Positions 24,036 through 31,453 of a stretch of DNA of 64,000 nt are shown piece after piece. Source of the stretch: Kibdelosporangium sp. MJ126-NF4 (GTDB lineage Bacteria > Actinomycetota > Actinomycetes > Mycobacteriales > Pseudonocardiaceae); assembly GCF_000826545.1 (NCBI RefSeq), contig NZ_CDME01000002.1, positions 744,001-808,000 on the forward strand, read 5' to 3'. Positions within the stretch are counted from its first letter, which is position 1, and each line of letters begins with the position of its first letter. The notes under the pieces are model-generated. The model did not search any database and was not told where the DNA came from. It saw only the letters and a program-made list of their open reading frames with translations. A program made the translations under genes and the position numbers.

Positions 24036-25313
24036 ATGTTGACCTTCGAGCCCAGCTCCGCCGACTACGACACCGAGCGCGCGGGCTTCCAGACCCACTC
24101 CGACTACCGCCCGGCCCTGGTGGCTGGCGCGGTCTCCGCTGCCGACGTGCGGGCCGCGGTGGCCCTGGCCGCCGAGCGGGACCTGCCGGTGACGGTGCAG
24201 TCCACCGGCCACGGCCTGCCGCCCACAGGCCGGCCGGGCGTGCTGGTCACCACGCACCGGATGCGGGAGCTGACCGTCGACCCGGTCGAGCGCACCGTGC
24301 GGGTGGGCGCGGGCGTGCGCTGGGCCGAGGTGCTCGACGCCGCCGCCCCGCACGGGCTGGTGCCGCTGCTGGGCAGCGCGCCGCACGTGGGCGTCATCGG
24401 CTACACCCTGGGCGGCGGGCTGAGCCTGTTCGGCCGTCCGTTCGGCTGGGCCGCCGATCGGGTGCGCTCGCTGGAGGTGGTCACCGCCGACGGCGCGCTC
24501 CAGGAGGTCGGACCCGGTTCGGAGCTGTTGCAGGGTCTGCTCGGCGGCCGCGCGGCGCTGGGCATCGTGACCGCGATGACCTTCGAGCTGCTCCCGCTGC
24601 CGGAGCTGTGGGCAGGCGGGCTGTTCTTCGACACCGGCCTGATCCCGGACGCACTGCGGGTGTGGGCCGAGTGGACCGCGACCGTGCCGGACACGCTGAC
24701 CTCCTCGATCGCGGTGATCCCGTTCCCGGACTTCCCCGGCGTGCCCGAGCCGCTGCGCGGGCGGCGGGTGGCGCACCTGCGGATCACCCAGGCCGGACCG
24801 GCCGCCGACGACCTCCTCGCCCCGCTGCGTGCGCTCGGCCCGCTGCTGGACACCCTCGGCCCGCTCCCGCTGACCGAGGTCGGCTCGATCTACAACGACC
24901 CGACCACCCCGGCCCCGTTCCGCTCCAGCAACCGGATGCTGCGCGCAGCCGACGCGCTGACCACCCGCCGCCTGCTCGCACACACCCCGCCCGGCCCGCA
25001 CATCGTGGAGCTGCGCCACCTCGGCGGCGCGCTGGCCACCCCGGCCGCCAACGCGGTGGGCGACCGGGACGCGGCGTACCTGGCCACCGTCACCACGCTG
25101 GCCCCCGACGCGGACACGCCCGCCGCGCACGAGGCGCTGTTCACCGCGCTGGCCCCGTGGACCAGCGGCGGGCGGTTCCGCAACTTCCTCACCGACCCGG
25201 CCGAGGCCCGCCACCCGCGCTGGGTGCACGAGCTGAAGGCGCGGCTGGACCCGGCAGGCCGGTTCGGGGTGCTAGCGGAGGGTCAGAAGCCGACCACGGC
25301 GTGCGGCGTGTAG
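24036..25313 (+). CDS. FAD-binding oxidoreductase, berberine-bridge-enzyme-like
   Basis: A protein of about 425 residues from ATG 24036; GTG 24027 is an in-frame alternative. The N-terminal PCMH-type FAD domain is visible: VAGAVSAADVRAAVALA, the VQSTGHGLPP segment, RTVRVGAGVRWAEVLDAA and the glycine-rich VGVIGYTLGGGLSLFGR. The C-terminal half is a BBE-type substrate domain ending in LDPAGRFG. The His that normally anchors FAD covalently sits in STGHG. The family oxidises alcohols, amines or sugars with oxygen. The gene faces a WYL regulator across a short shared promoter. Its last codons overlap the antisense end of an aldo/keto reductase relic, so the terminal residues after RFGVL may be read from foreign sequence. 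Confidence 0.85.
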   Translation: MLTFEPSSADYDTERAGFQTHSDYRPALVAGAVSAADVRAAVALAAERDLPVTVQSTGHGLPPTGRPGVLVTTHRMRELTVDPVERTVRVGAGVRWAEVLDAAAPHGLVPLLGSAPHVGVIGYTLGGGLSLFGRPFGWAADRVRSLEVVTADGALQEVGPGSELLQGLLGGRAALGIVTAMTFELLPLPELWAGGLFFDTGLIPDALRVWAEWTATVPDTLTSSIAVIPFPDFPGVPEPLRGRRVAHLRITQAGPAADDLLAPLRALGPLLDTLGPLPLTEVGSIYNDPTTPAPFRSSNRMLRAADALTTRRLLAHTPPGPHIVELRHLGGALATPAANAVGDRDAAYLATVTTLAPDADTPAAHEALFTALAPWTSGGRFRNFLTDPAEARHPRWVHELKARLDPAGRFGVLAEGQKPTTACGV

Positions 25314-25400
25314 GGCGCCTCCAGCCGGGCGACCTCCTCTTCGGAGAGTTCGAGGCCGACCGCAGCCTCCAGGTGGTGGCTGGTGGCAGCACCGCCGCCA
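25283..25400 (-). pseudogene. C-terminal fragment of an aldo/keto reductase
   Basis: On the minus strand a short frame reads GLELSEEEVARLEAPYTPHA and ends VVGF at TGA 25285-25283, a typical aldo/keto reductase C-terminus. Nothing of the barrel precedes it, so only the tail survives. It overlaps the 3' end of the FAD-linked oxidase on the other strand. Confidence 0.55.
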
Positions 25401-25524
25401 GCCTCGCCAGCACGGGCGTGTGTCTGGCAGCCATCACGCCAGCGTGCTGCGGTCGCCGCTGTCGTCGTGTGGTTGGCCCGAGATCACGAGGACACCCTGG
25501 CTCGGGGTTCACCGTCGGTATGGC

Positions 25525-25650
25525 CAACTGGGTGGCGAGCTGGCGCCAGCCTGGTGTTTGGCAGTCGCCAGCAGAGCAAAGCCAGCGACGACCATGAGGC
25601 CGTCGATCACCAGAGGGCCGACTCCTGCGGCGAGTTGGCCGTAGCCCCAA
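25525..25650 (-). pseudogene. Possible DUF2637-like membrane protein fragment
   Basis: A minus-strand frame reads YGQLAAGVGPLVIDGLMVVA and continues as a hydrophobic helix. This resembles the conserved helix pair of DUF2637 proteins found on actinomycete plasmids and integrative elements. It is bounded by stops on both sides. A more complete DUF2637 gene, also broken, lies at 58.6-59.6 kb. Confidence 0.35.
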
Positions 25651-25690
25651 CATCAGCGGCCACACTGCGGCGCCGCTGGCAGAGGCCGCG

Positions 25691-25840
25691 GCCGGGTCGC
25701 GTTTGTCGCGGCCGACCGGACATTGGCCGGTGGGGACGCATGTGCGGGAGCTGCGCGACCGGCAACAGCGGGATCCCTGGACCCAGGGGCCGCGTGGGCT
25801 GACGATCCAAGTGTGGTACCCCACCGTGCGGCATGGCCTG
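25691..25840 (+). pseudogene. N-terminal fragment of a PAF-acetylhydrolase-like lipase
   Basis: The plus strand reads PTGHWPVGTHVRELRDRQQR, then DPW and LTIQVWYP. This is the start pattern of actinobacterial platelet-activating-factor acetylhydrolase-like alpha/beta hydrolases (PTG..PVGT, D..R.DPW, WYP). The catalytic GxSxG region is absent, so only the N-terminus remains. Confidence 0.5.
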
Positions 25841-26156
25841 TTCGAGCCGGCGATATATGCCAGTGACATGGGACGCGGCGCGGCTGGACGCGATGCAGCT
25901 GTGCCGCATCCTGTCCAAAGCCGGGTGTACACGGATCGCCAGGGGTTTGCTACGGGCGCAGGTCGTCCATGTCCAGCGTTACCGCGACCGGGCCCGGCAG
26001 GAACAGCACGCCCTCGACCGGGAGGTCGTGTTCTCATCTCTGAACCAGACACCCAACATCCCTGGATCGATGTCAACTCGAGACAGTGGCCGTGGTGCAA
26101 GAAAACCACAAGTCCCGTTGACCAGGATGTGAAGACTTGACAGGGCTCGAGAGGGG
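25841..26156. other. Non-coding or unrecognised stretch
   Basis: No reading frame here has recognisable domains or a convincing ribosome-binding site. Several overlapping open frames run through it on both strands, as expected from high GC. It ends in the leader of the small secreted protein gene at 26166. Confidence 0.4.
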
Positions 26157-26165
26157 ATGAGCACT

Positions 26166-26492
26166 ATGCGTTCGGGTATACGGGTGACGGCTTTGAGCGT
26201 CGCATCGGCGGCAGCAGTGACCGCCGGGATGCTTGTCATGGGCACGCCTGCCTATGCAGCCGCGTCAGGCTGCGTTGTCAACCGGATGATGACGCCACCA
26301 TCGTTGCAGTACAACACCGGCATGGCGCAGTGCGCGTCGCTCACCGGGGGATCACAGGTCCGGGCTGTCGTCCACTGCGGGACCACGGCGTTGCCGCCGC
26401 ACTACGGACCCTGGGTCTCGAGGGCCAACACGTGGTCCAAGTACAACTGCGGCGGCAGCGAGGCTGTGCTCGTGAATTACCAAACCCGGTAG
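26166..26492 (+). CDS. Small secreted protein with four cysteines, unknown function
   Basis: A protein of 108 residues from ATG 26166. I prefer this to ATG 26157 because GAGAGGGG then lies at proper spacing. A clear Sec signal peptide is present: MRSGIR basic end, hydrophobic VASAAAVTAGMLVM core, and probable cleavage after PAYA near residue 32. The mature part of about 75 residues has four Cys (contexts SGCVV, AQCAS, VHCGT, YNCGG), likely two disulfides, and aromatic residues near the end (GPWVSRANTWSKY). Such small exported proteins are common in actinomycetes; no function is assigned. It stands alone between decayed genes. Confidence 0.7.
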   Translation: MRSGIRVTALSVASAAAVTAGMLVMGTPAYAAASGCVVNRMMTPPSLQYNTGMAQCASLTGGSQVRAVVHCGTTALPPHYGPWVSRANTWSKYNCGGSEAVLVNYQTR

Positions 26493-26609
26493 CGACCGCG
26501 CACCCAGTCCTCCGGCCACACGAACGCTCTGGCCGGGGGACTTTATCGCTGGGGGCGGCTGCGGCAACATCGTCCGCGCCGACCGCCACGCCACCTTGCT
26601 CCGCGTGGT

Positions 26610-26700
26610 GTTTCGTAGAGGTACGTCCGCGAGACACCGGCCCGACGACTCACGGCAGCGACGCCGACCGGGACCTTTTCGCGGCGCAGCCAGGACATCG
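26610..26700 (-). pseudogene. Fragment of a DUF6262-like transposition accessory protein
   Basis: The minus strand reads VGVAAVSRRAGVSRTYLYET, the helix-turn-helix signature of small proteins encoded beside tyrosine-type transposases in actinobacteria. Start and end are missing. It overlaps the MFS relic on the other strand. Confidence 0.4.
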
Positions 26701-26716
26701 TATCCTGGGCGGGACC

Positions 26717-26885
26717 GAGAACGGCTTGCGTTTGGGAGCACTGATGCTGCTGGTCGCCCAGTGGCTCCAGTTCGTGGTCGGCCGCTCGCCGCTGCAGGCG
26801 GGCCTCGCCCTGTTCCCGGCCGCTGTCGCGATGGGGATCGGGCTCGTCGGCTCCCTCACCATGCTGGCCGCCGCCGTCGTGACGT
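26717..26885 (+). pseudogene. Internal fragment of an MFS (EmrB/QacA-type) transporter
   Basis: The plus strand reads ALMLLVAQWLQFVVGRSPLQ, then AGLALFPAAVAMGIG. This is the loop and helix pattern typical of 14-helix drug efflux MFS proteins (YLQ..LG.SPLQAGL...P). No beginning or end is present. A separate MFS C-terminal fragment on the same strand lies at 56.44-56.64 kb. Confidence 0.5.
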
Positions 26886-26948
26886 TCCCTGCTCGTGCCA
26901 CGGACCCTGCAGATCACCAAACAGTCCCACTGAGGCCTTGCGACCGGG

Positions 26949-27971
26949 CTACCGGTCGCGCTGGACGAACAGCTCCGCGAGCGTCGCGAGCCCGTCGTCC
27001 AGCGGGGCGCACTGGCCGAGTTCGACCAGTGCTTCCGTCAGCAGCCCTTCTGCCTGATCCTGGGACCACGTGCGGCCGCCGGCCCGGTCGACGAGGTCCG
27101 CCGCGCGGCCCAGTTCGGCCTCGGTCAGCGGCTCATCCCGGGCGAACAGGTCGGCTAGTTCCGCGCCGGTCGAGCCACCGAACGACATGGCGGCCACCAC
27201 GGGCAGGCTCTTCTTCCTGTTGCGCAGGTCGGAGAACACCGGTTTGCCGGTCAGCGCCGGGTCGCCCCAGATCCCGAGCAGGTCGTCGATGTGCTGGAAG
27301 GCCAGGCCCAGCCGGCGGCCGAAGGTGGTCAGGTGCGCCACCTGGGCAGCGGACCCGCCGCCGAACAGGGCGCCGAGCGCGCACGAACAGCCGAACAGCG
27401 CGCCGGTCTTCTCCTCCGCCATCCGCCGACACTCGGATAGGCCGATGTCCGCTCGCGTCTCGAACGCCAAGTCCGCGCTCTGCCCGTTGAGCAGATCCAC
27501 GACCATGTGCGTGAGCAGCCGGATCGCCTGCGGCGCGGCCAAGTGGTCGCTGTCGGCCAGCACCCGGACAGCCAGGTTCAGCAGAGCGTCGCCAGCCAGG
27601 ATAGCCGGGCTCACCCCGAACACGGTCCACAGCGACGGCCGGTGCCTGCGGGTCTCGTCGGCGTCCATCACGTCGTCGTGGATCAGCGAGAAGTCATGCA
27701 CCAGCTCCACGGCTGCCGCCGCGGCACCCACCGAACCAGCCGTACCGCCGACGGCTGCTGCGGACGCGTACACGAGTGCTGGCCGGATCGACTTGCCGCG
27801 CCGGGCGTTGATCGGCGTGCCGTGTTCGTCCCACCAGCCCATCTGGTAGCCGGCCATCCGCGCGATGGCCGGCGGCATCGTGTCGACGGCCGCTCGCAGG
27901 ACCGGGTCGACCAGGTCCCGGCTGGTGTGCAGGAAATTGAGCGCGGACGCGCCGACCTCGTGGACCGTCAT
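26949..27971 (-). CDS. Polyprenyl diphosphate synthase, GGPP-synthase homologue (first copy)
   Basis: A trans-isoprenyl diphosphate synthase of 340 residues. The start ATG 27971 overlaps the TGA of the upstream methyltransferase by four bases (ATGA), so translation is coupled. The first aspartate-rich motif is IHDDVMDAD, the second QHIDDLLGIWGD. KSIRPALVY supplies the usual Lys-Arg diphosphate contacts. The residues before the first motif (FSLIH) fit medium-chain, C20-type products. It would extend an allylic diphosphate with IPP. Next to a methyltransferase it may accept a methylated extender unit, as reported for the longestin GGPP-synthase homologue; that is inference. It resembles the second GGPP synthase at 44.9 kb, including SDLRNRKKSLPVVAA. 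A longer upstream frame has no supporting features. Confidence 0.92.
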   Translation of the reverse strand: MTVHEVGASALNFLHTSRDLVDPVLRAAVDTMPPAIARMAGYQMGWWDEHGTPINARRGKSIRPALVYASAAAVGGTAGSVGAAAAAVELVHDFSLIHDDVMDADETRRHRPSLWTVFGVSPAILAGDALLNLAVRVLADSDHLAAPQAIRLLTHMVVDLLNGQSADLAFETRADIGLSECRRMAEEKTGALFGCSCALGALFGGGSAAQVAHLTTFGRRLGLAFQHIDDLLGIWGDPALTGKPVFSDLRNRKKSLPVVAAMSFGGSTGAELADLFARDEPLTEAELGRAADLVDRAGGRTWSQDQAEGLLTEALVELGQCAPLDDGLATLAELFVQRDR

Positions 27972-28870
27972 GCCGGTTCCGGGCGTCGTCGAGCCACGAC
28001 GCTGTACACGGCAGCGAGGCCCCGGTCCATGGCGGCCGCCAGGTTGACGGACACGTCGGCCATCTCCTGCAACGCCCGCGGTCGGTCGATGGGAAAGTGC
28101 TCGTCGATGTTGGCCTTCACGTCCATCAGCCAACGAACCGAGTCCGCATTGGACGGTAGTTCGCGGATGTCGGCGACGCTGAATCCGTGCCGCTCCAACA
28201 CCGCGATGAGGGCACTGAGCGTCTTGCGGTTGCCGCACGCCAACCGGTCGGTCTCGTCGGTCATCGCCGAGGAGTACCGGTCGGTCGGCACGGTGTAGAG
28301 CGGGTCGGAGATCAGCACGGTCGAACCGGCCCGGGTCCGGGCTGACACAGCGGCGACTGCCGCCTCCAGTGTCCCGTCGGTGAAGTGCGCGATGCTGCCG
28401 CGGAAGATGACGAGGTCGTAGGGTGGGTCCTGGTCCGGTAGGTGGCTGATGTCCCGTGCGTCGCAGCGATACAGGTGCACGCGATCGTCCACTCCGGACT
28501 CAGCGAGCCGGGCGGCGGCGTACCGGATCTGCGTCTCGCTGATGTTCACGCCGTCCAGCCGGGTGCAGCCGGGAAACCGCTTCGCCATGTGCGCCAATGT
28601 GGTACCCCAGCCGAACCCGACGTCAAGGATCCGGTTGACGGTCGCGCCCTCGTGCAGGCCCGCCAGTTCCAACTGCTGGTCGAAGTAGCGCTGGCCGACG
28701 TCGTCGAGCGAACCGCTTTCGCCGTCGTACACCCCGAACTCGAACCACAGTTCTGGTCCGATCGCGACCTTCCACTGCGCCGGATCGTCCGCGTAGACAC
28801 GTTCGACTCGCGCCCGGTACTCGTCGGTGTCCACGCCGGTCACTACCGTGAACGTGTCTTGTTGCGTCAT
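27968..28870 (-). CDS. SAM-dependent methyltransferase, candidate isoprenyl-diphosphate methyltransferase
   Basis: A protein of 300 residues from ATG 28870. The Rossmann SAM site reads ILDVGFGWGTTLAHMAKRF (about residues 85-103). An acidic strand-2 end (LDGVNISETQ) and DLVIFRGSIAHF follow at motif IV. It is coupled by a 4-base overlap to the GGPP-synthase homologue, and the phytoene-synthase-like gene precedes it on the same strand. This methyltransferase plus prenyl-synthase pairing recalls Lon23/Lon22 of longestin biosynthesis, where a methylated IPP (homo-IPP) is made and incorporated. Methylation of a prenyl chain or of the final product are the alternatives. It is not closely similar to the three tandem methyltransferases at 50-53 kb. 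Confidence 0.8.
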   Translation of the reverse strand: MTQQDTFTVVTGVDTDEYRARVERVYADDPAQWKVAIGPELWFEFGVYDGESGSLDDVGQRYFDQQLELAGLHEGATVNRILDVGFGWGTTLAHMAKRFPGCTRLDGVNISETQIRYAAARLAESGVDDRVHLYRCDARDISHLPDQDPPYDLVIFRGSIAHFTDGTLEAAVAAVSARTRAGSTVLISDPLYTVPTDRYSSAMTDETDRLACGNRKTLSALIAVLERHGFSVADIRELPSNADSVRWLMDVKANIDEHFPIDRPRALQEMADVSVNLAAAMDRGLAAVYSVVARRRPEPA

Positions 28871-29037
28871 TGCAGGTGCCCCCAAGTCGAACTCTCGCGT
28901 GATCGGGGCCAGCCTAGGGGTGAGATATTTCACGGCGTTGTCATGAGCATCACGTCGTTGGCGGGTCATGACATGCAAGCGGCGTACAAACCGCGAACGG
29001 CCGTACGCCAGTACTGTTGTGCAACCTCTCAAGGGCG
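28871..29037 (-). promoter_or_regulatory. Spacer upstream of the methyltransferase/GGPP-synthase pair
   Basis: A 167-base non-coding gap separates the phytoene-synthase-like gene from the methyltransferase, unlike the overlaps elsewhere in this run. It contains TCATGA twice, about 31 bases apart. An internal promoter or regulator site here is possible but unproven. Confidence 0.3.
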
Positions 29038-30051
29038 CTACACCTGATCCCACGTCGCCTCGGCGGGATCGGGCACGCGGTAGCCGTCGCGCAGCGCGGC
29101 CTGGTTGACCAGCTCCGCCTTGCTCATCGCGGTCCACATCCGGGCCATCATGGACGAGGTGAAGTAGTCGTCTCGCTGCCTCTGTCCCCGGAAGTACGCC
29201 AGGTCGTCCTCGGCCAGTTTGTCGGCGATGGCGTCGAACCGGCCCATGTCCAGCTCCAGGAACTGCCGGGACGTGGGATGCACAGTCTTCAGCCAGTCCC
29301 GGCCGCGCGCCAGATGCGTTCGGGCGCGCTCGATCTCGAACCGGATCAGATCCCGCAGTGAGGTGCTGAGCCGCCCGGCGGAAACCTGCGCCTCCAGTGC
29401 CGGCCGGTCCAAGTCGAACTTGGCGAGGTGGTCGAGCGGGAGGTAGAGCCGGCCGAGTGCCATGTCCTGCTTGAGGTCCCACAGGCAGTCGAGCCTGTGG
29501 AACCCGGTGATCGTCTGCCTGCACTGCTCGACCGACTCCGGGCCTGCTCCCTCGAAGATCCGGTTGACCAGCACCGCGGGCATGAGGACCACCTTCTCGA
29601 CGTAGTCGGCGAAGTCCGCCTCGGTGGCGTACTGCGTGGTGGTCAGCGCGGCACGCTGGCCATCGAGGTGGTCGCGAACATGGTCCGACGGCAGGTTCCA
29701 TGTCCGAATCGTGTGAACGAACGCCCGCGCCAGGTTGAGGTCCTCGACCTGGTCCTCCGAGGTGATCTCCGGAACCGGGCCGCCTTCGAGGACGGCGTCG
29801 AACATCCGCACCCACTCGTCGAGCCGCCGCGCCCGGACCTCGACGTCGGCGCGCTCATTGTCGACTATGCCATCGACGTGGAGCACGAATGACCAGAAGG
29901 TCTCCAGATACGGCCGTTTCGGCGCTGGGAAAAGCAATCGAGCCACGAAGTGGCCACCGGCATACGCACGGAAAAGGTCCGCGCCTGCGGTGTACACCTT
30001 GCGCAGCCGAGGATCGAGGATCCCTGCCTGGTCCAGGTCTCGATCGGTCAC
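29038..30051 (-). CDS. Squalene/phytoene synthase-family protein
   Basis: A protein of 337 residues with GTG start at 30051. It has both aspartate motifs of head-to-head prenyl synthases: DGIVDNERAD (residues about 61-70) and DLKQDMALGRLYLP (about 195-208). The length fits the all-helical family. These enzymes join two prenyl diphosphates (for example two C20 units to phytoene), though some members hydrolyse or cyclise one. With a GGPP-synthase homologue and a methyltransferase beside it, the likely substrates are GGPP or a methylated GGPP, giving a C40-type intermediate; that is inference. No carotenoid desaturase is present in the window, so ordinary carotenoid synthesis is unlikely. Confidence 0.85.
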   Translation of the reverse strand: MTDRDLDQAGILDPRLRKVYTAGADLFRAYAGGHFVARLLFPAPKRPYLETFWSFVLHVDGIVDNERADVEVRARRLDEWVRMFDAVLEGGPVPEITSEDQVEDLNLARAFVHTIRTWNLPSDHVRDHLDGQRAALTTTQYATEADFADYVEKVVLMPAVLVNRIFEGAGPESVEQCRQTITGFHRLDCLWDLKQDMALGRLYLPLDHLAKFDLDRPALEAQVSAGRLSTSLRDLIRFEIERARTHLARGRDWLKTVHPTSRQFLELDMGRFDAIADKLAEDDLAYFRGQRQRDDYFTSSMMARMWTAMSKAELVNQAALRDGYRVPDPAEATWDQV

Positions 30052-30212
30052 AGGTTTCCTGCCACACTGAAGAGGTGCCGTTCAAGCACGGCGACGAGGG
30101 TCATGTCAGGGCCTTTCATCCGGGTCGAAGCGTTCGACGAGCATAGGGACTGGCCGGTTTCACGAAGTTGTCACGGCACTGGCGCCGAGTCGGATCGGAC
30201 CGGAGCAGACAG

Positions 30213-31445
30213 TCACTCACACCTAGTCAACGACTCCACGACGTGGAACACCGGGGATGTCCGTACGGCCGCGAGATAGGGTGTTCCCGCCGTGTATCCG
30301 CTTCCGGTCGCCTCGCCGAGCATCCGCACAGCGAGGCGATAGTGCGTGTTACGCCAGCGCACCAACGCGCGAGCGAACCGACGCATCGCCTCGCCGAGCC
30401 GTTCCGTGTCCCGCTCGGCCACATCGCCCGACGCGCAGGCCTCGCGGTAGGCGTCGTCCAGGGTTTTCTGGCCGAGAAGGACGCGCTTGCGCACGTCGGG
30501 CACGGAGACGAACGCGGCCGAGTCCAACCGCTCACGGTCCGGCTGGCGGCACAGTGATTCGACAATCTTGTAGTTGCGCGACTGGATCGCGCTGGCGCCC
30601 TCGGTGAACGTACGGAACGTGCGGAACGACTCGACTTGCATGGTCGCCAGCATCGAGAACAGGGGCGCCGACTCGACCAGAGCTGTCCGTGAACCGGCGA
30701 GCAACTGAGTCGCCCAGTCCACCTCACGTGCGGCCAGCGCGGCAACCGCCGCACGCAGTTGCACGGCGAGTAGCGCGAAAGTCGTCTCGAACACCTGGAG
30801 TACCCGGAGGAACATGTATTCGTCGTGCGCGGTGTAGACCGGTAGGACACTCAGCTCGATGACGCGTTGCTCGGCAAGGGACATGTCCGCGCGCACGGCA
30901 GTGGAGACCTGGCGGGCGAGCACGGTGGGCTCGCTCGCGGTCAGTCCGCTGTGCAGCGACTGGCGGTTGAGTGCGGGCCGGATCGCCCGGAGCCCGTGCT
31001 TGCAGCGCTTGTCGATCCGGTCGGCCGTTGGCCGCATCTTCGGGAGCAGGGCGGTGCTGCCGTCCATCGCGGCGATCTCGAACGCGAGCGCGTCGGCCAT
31101 CAGGTGCACAACCAACCGGTCGCACCGCGCTCGTACGAACGGCGCCTGATCGACCGGATCGTCCACTGTGGGTTGTCGCAGCAGTGGAAGCGCGAGGTAC
31201 GTCGGATAGTCATAGCGCTCGTCGTGCTTGTCCAAGGCGCTGCTCAGGAAGTCCGCCAGCGTCCGGACGTGCTCCCACGGCCCGCGCAGCAACGGAAGCC
31301 GATCGCGTGCGTCGGCCAGGAGTTTCAACTCCGCCGGCCGCACGAAGTGCTTGCCCACGTCGTGGAAGTGCTGGACGACCACGTCGTAGGGGAACTTCTC
31401 GGCCACCGGATCATCGAGCCATGACTGCAACTCGGCTGCGAACAT
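30213..31445 (-). CDS. Tryptophan 2,3-dioxygenase-superfamily heme protein
   Basis: I chose ATG 31445, eight bases after the P450 stop; an upstream in-frame start at 31511 would overlap the P450. The protein has 410 residues. Helical TDO/IDO-like features are visible: YMFLRVLQVFETTF, then SFRTFTEGASAIQSRNYKIVE, and near the C-terminus WRNTHYRLAVRMLG with GSGYTAGTPYL, the signature that in TDO binds heme and substrate carboxylate. It should be a heme enzyme opening or oxygenating an indole-like ring, but the surrounding pathway has no kynureninase and the true substrate is unknown. It is larger than bacterial TDOs (about 280 residues), with a longer N-terminal half. It is expressed with the P450 just upstream. 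Confidence 0.72.
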   Translation of the reverse strand: MFAAELQSWLDDPVAEKFPYDVVVQHFHDVGKHFVRPAELKLLADARDRLPLLRGPWEHVRTLADFLSSALDKHDERYDYPTYLALPLLRQPTVDDPVDQAPFVRARCDRLVVHLMADALAFEIAAMDGSTALLPKMRPTADRIDKRCKHGLRAIRPALNRQSLHSGLTASEPTVLARQVSTAVRADMSLAEQRVIELSVLPVYTAHDEYMFLRVLQVFETTFALLAVQLRAAVAALAAREVDWATQLLAGSRTALVESAPLFSMLATMQVESFRTFRTFTEGASAIQSRNYKIVESLCRQPDRERLDSAAFVSVPDVRKRVLLGQKTLDDAYREACASGDVAERDTERLGEAMRRFARALVRWRNTHYRLAVRMLGEATGSGYTAGTPYLAAVRTSPVFHVVESLTRCE

Positions 31446-31453
31446 GGCCTCGC

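Noticed and set aside
26330..27490. Long plus-strand frame running from the secreted protein gene across the MFS relic into the GGPP synthase
   Set aside because: Only about 55 codons match a family (MFS); the rest is out-of-frame or antisense to real genes.
27972..28238. Upstream extension of the GGPP-synthase frame to 28238
   Set aside because: The extension lies antisense to nothing useful, is inside the methyltransferase gene, is Arg/Gly-rich and lacks homology; ATG 27971 has the coupled ATGA overlap.
29038..30051. Carotenoid pathway interpretation of the phytoene-synthase-like gene
   Set aside because: No desaturase, lycopene cyclase or related genes occur nearby, and the neighbours are methyltransferase and acyl-carrier genes.
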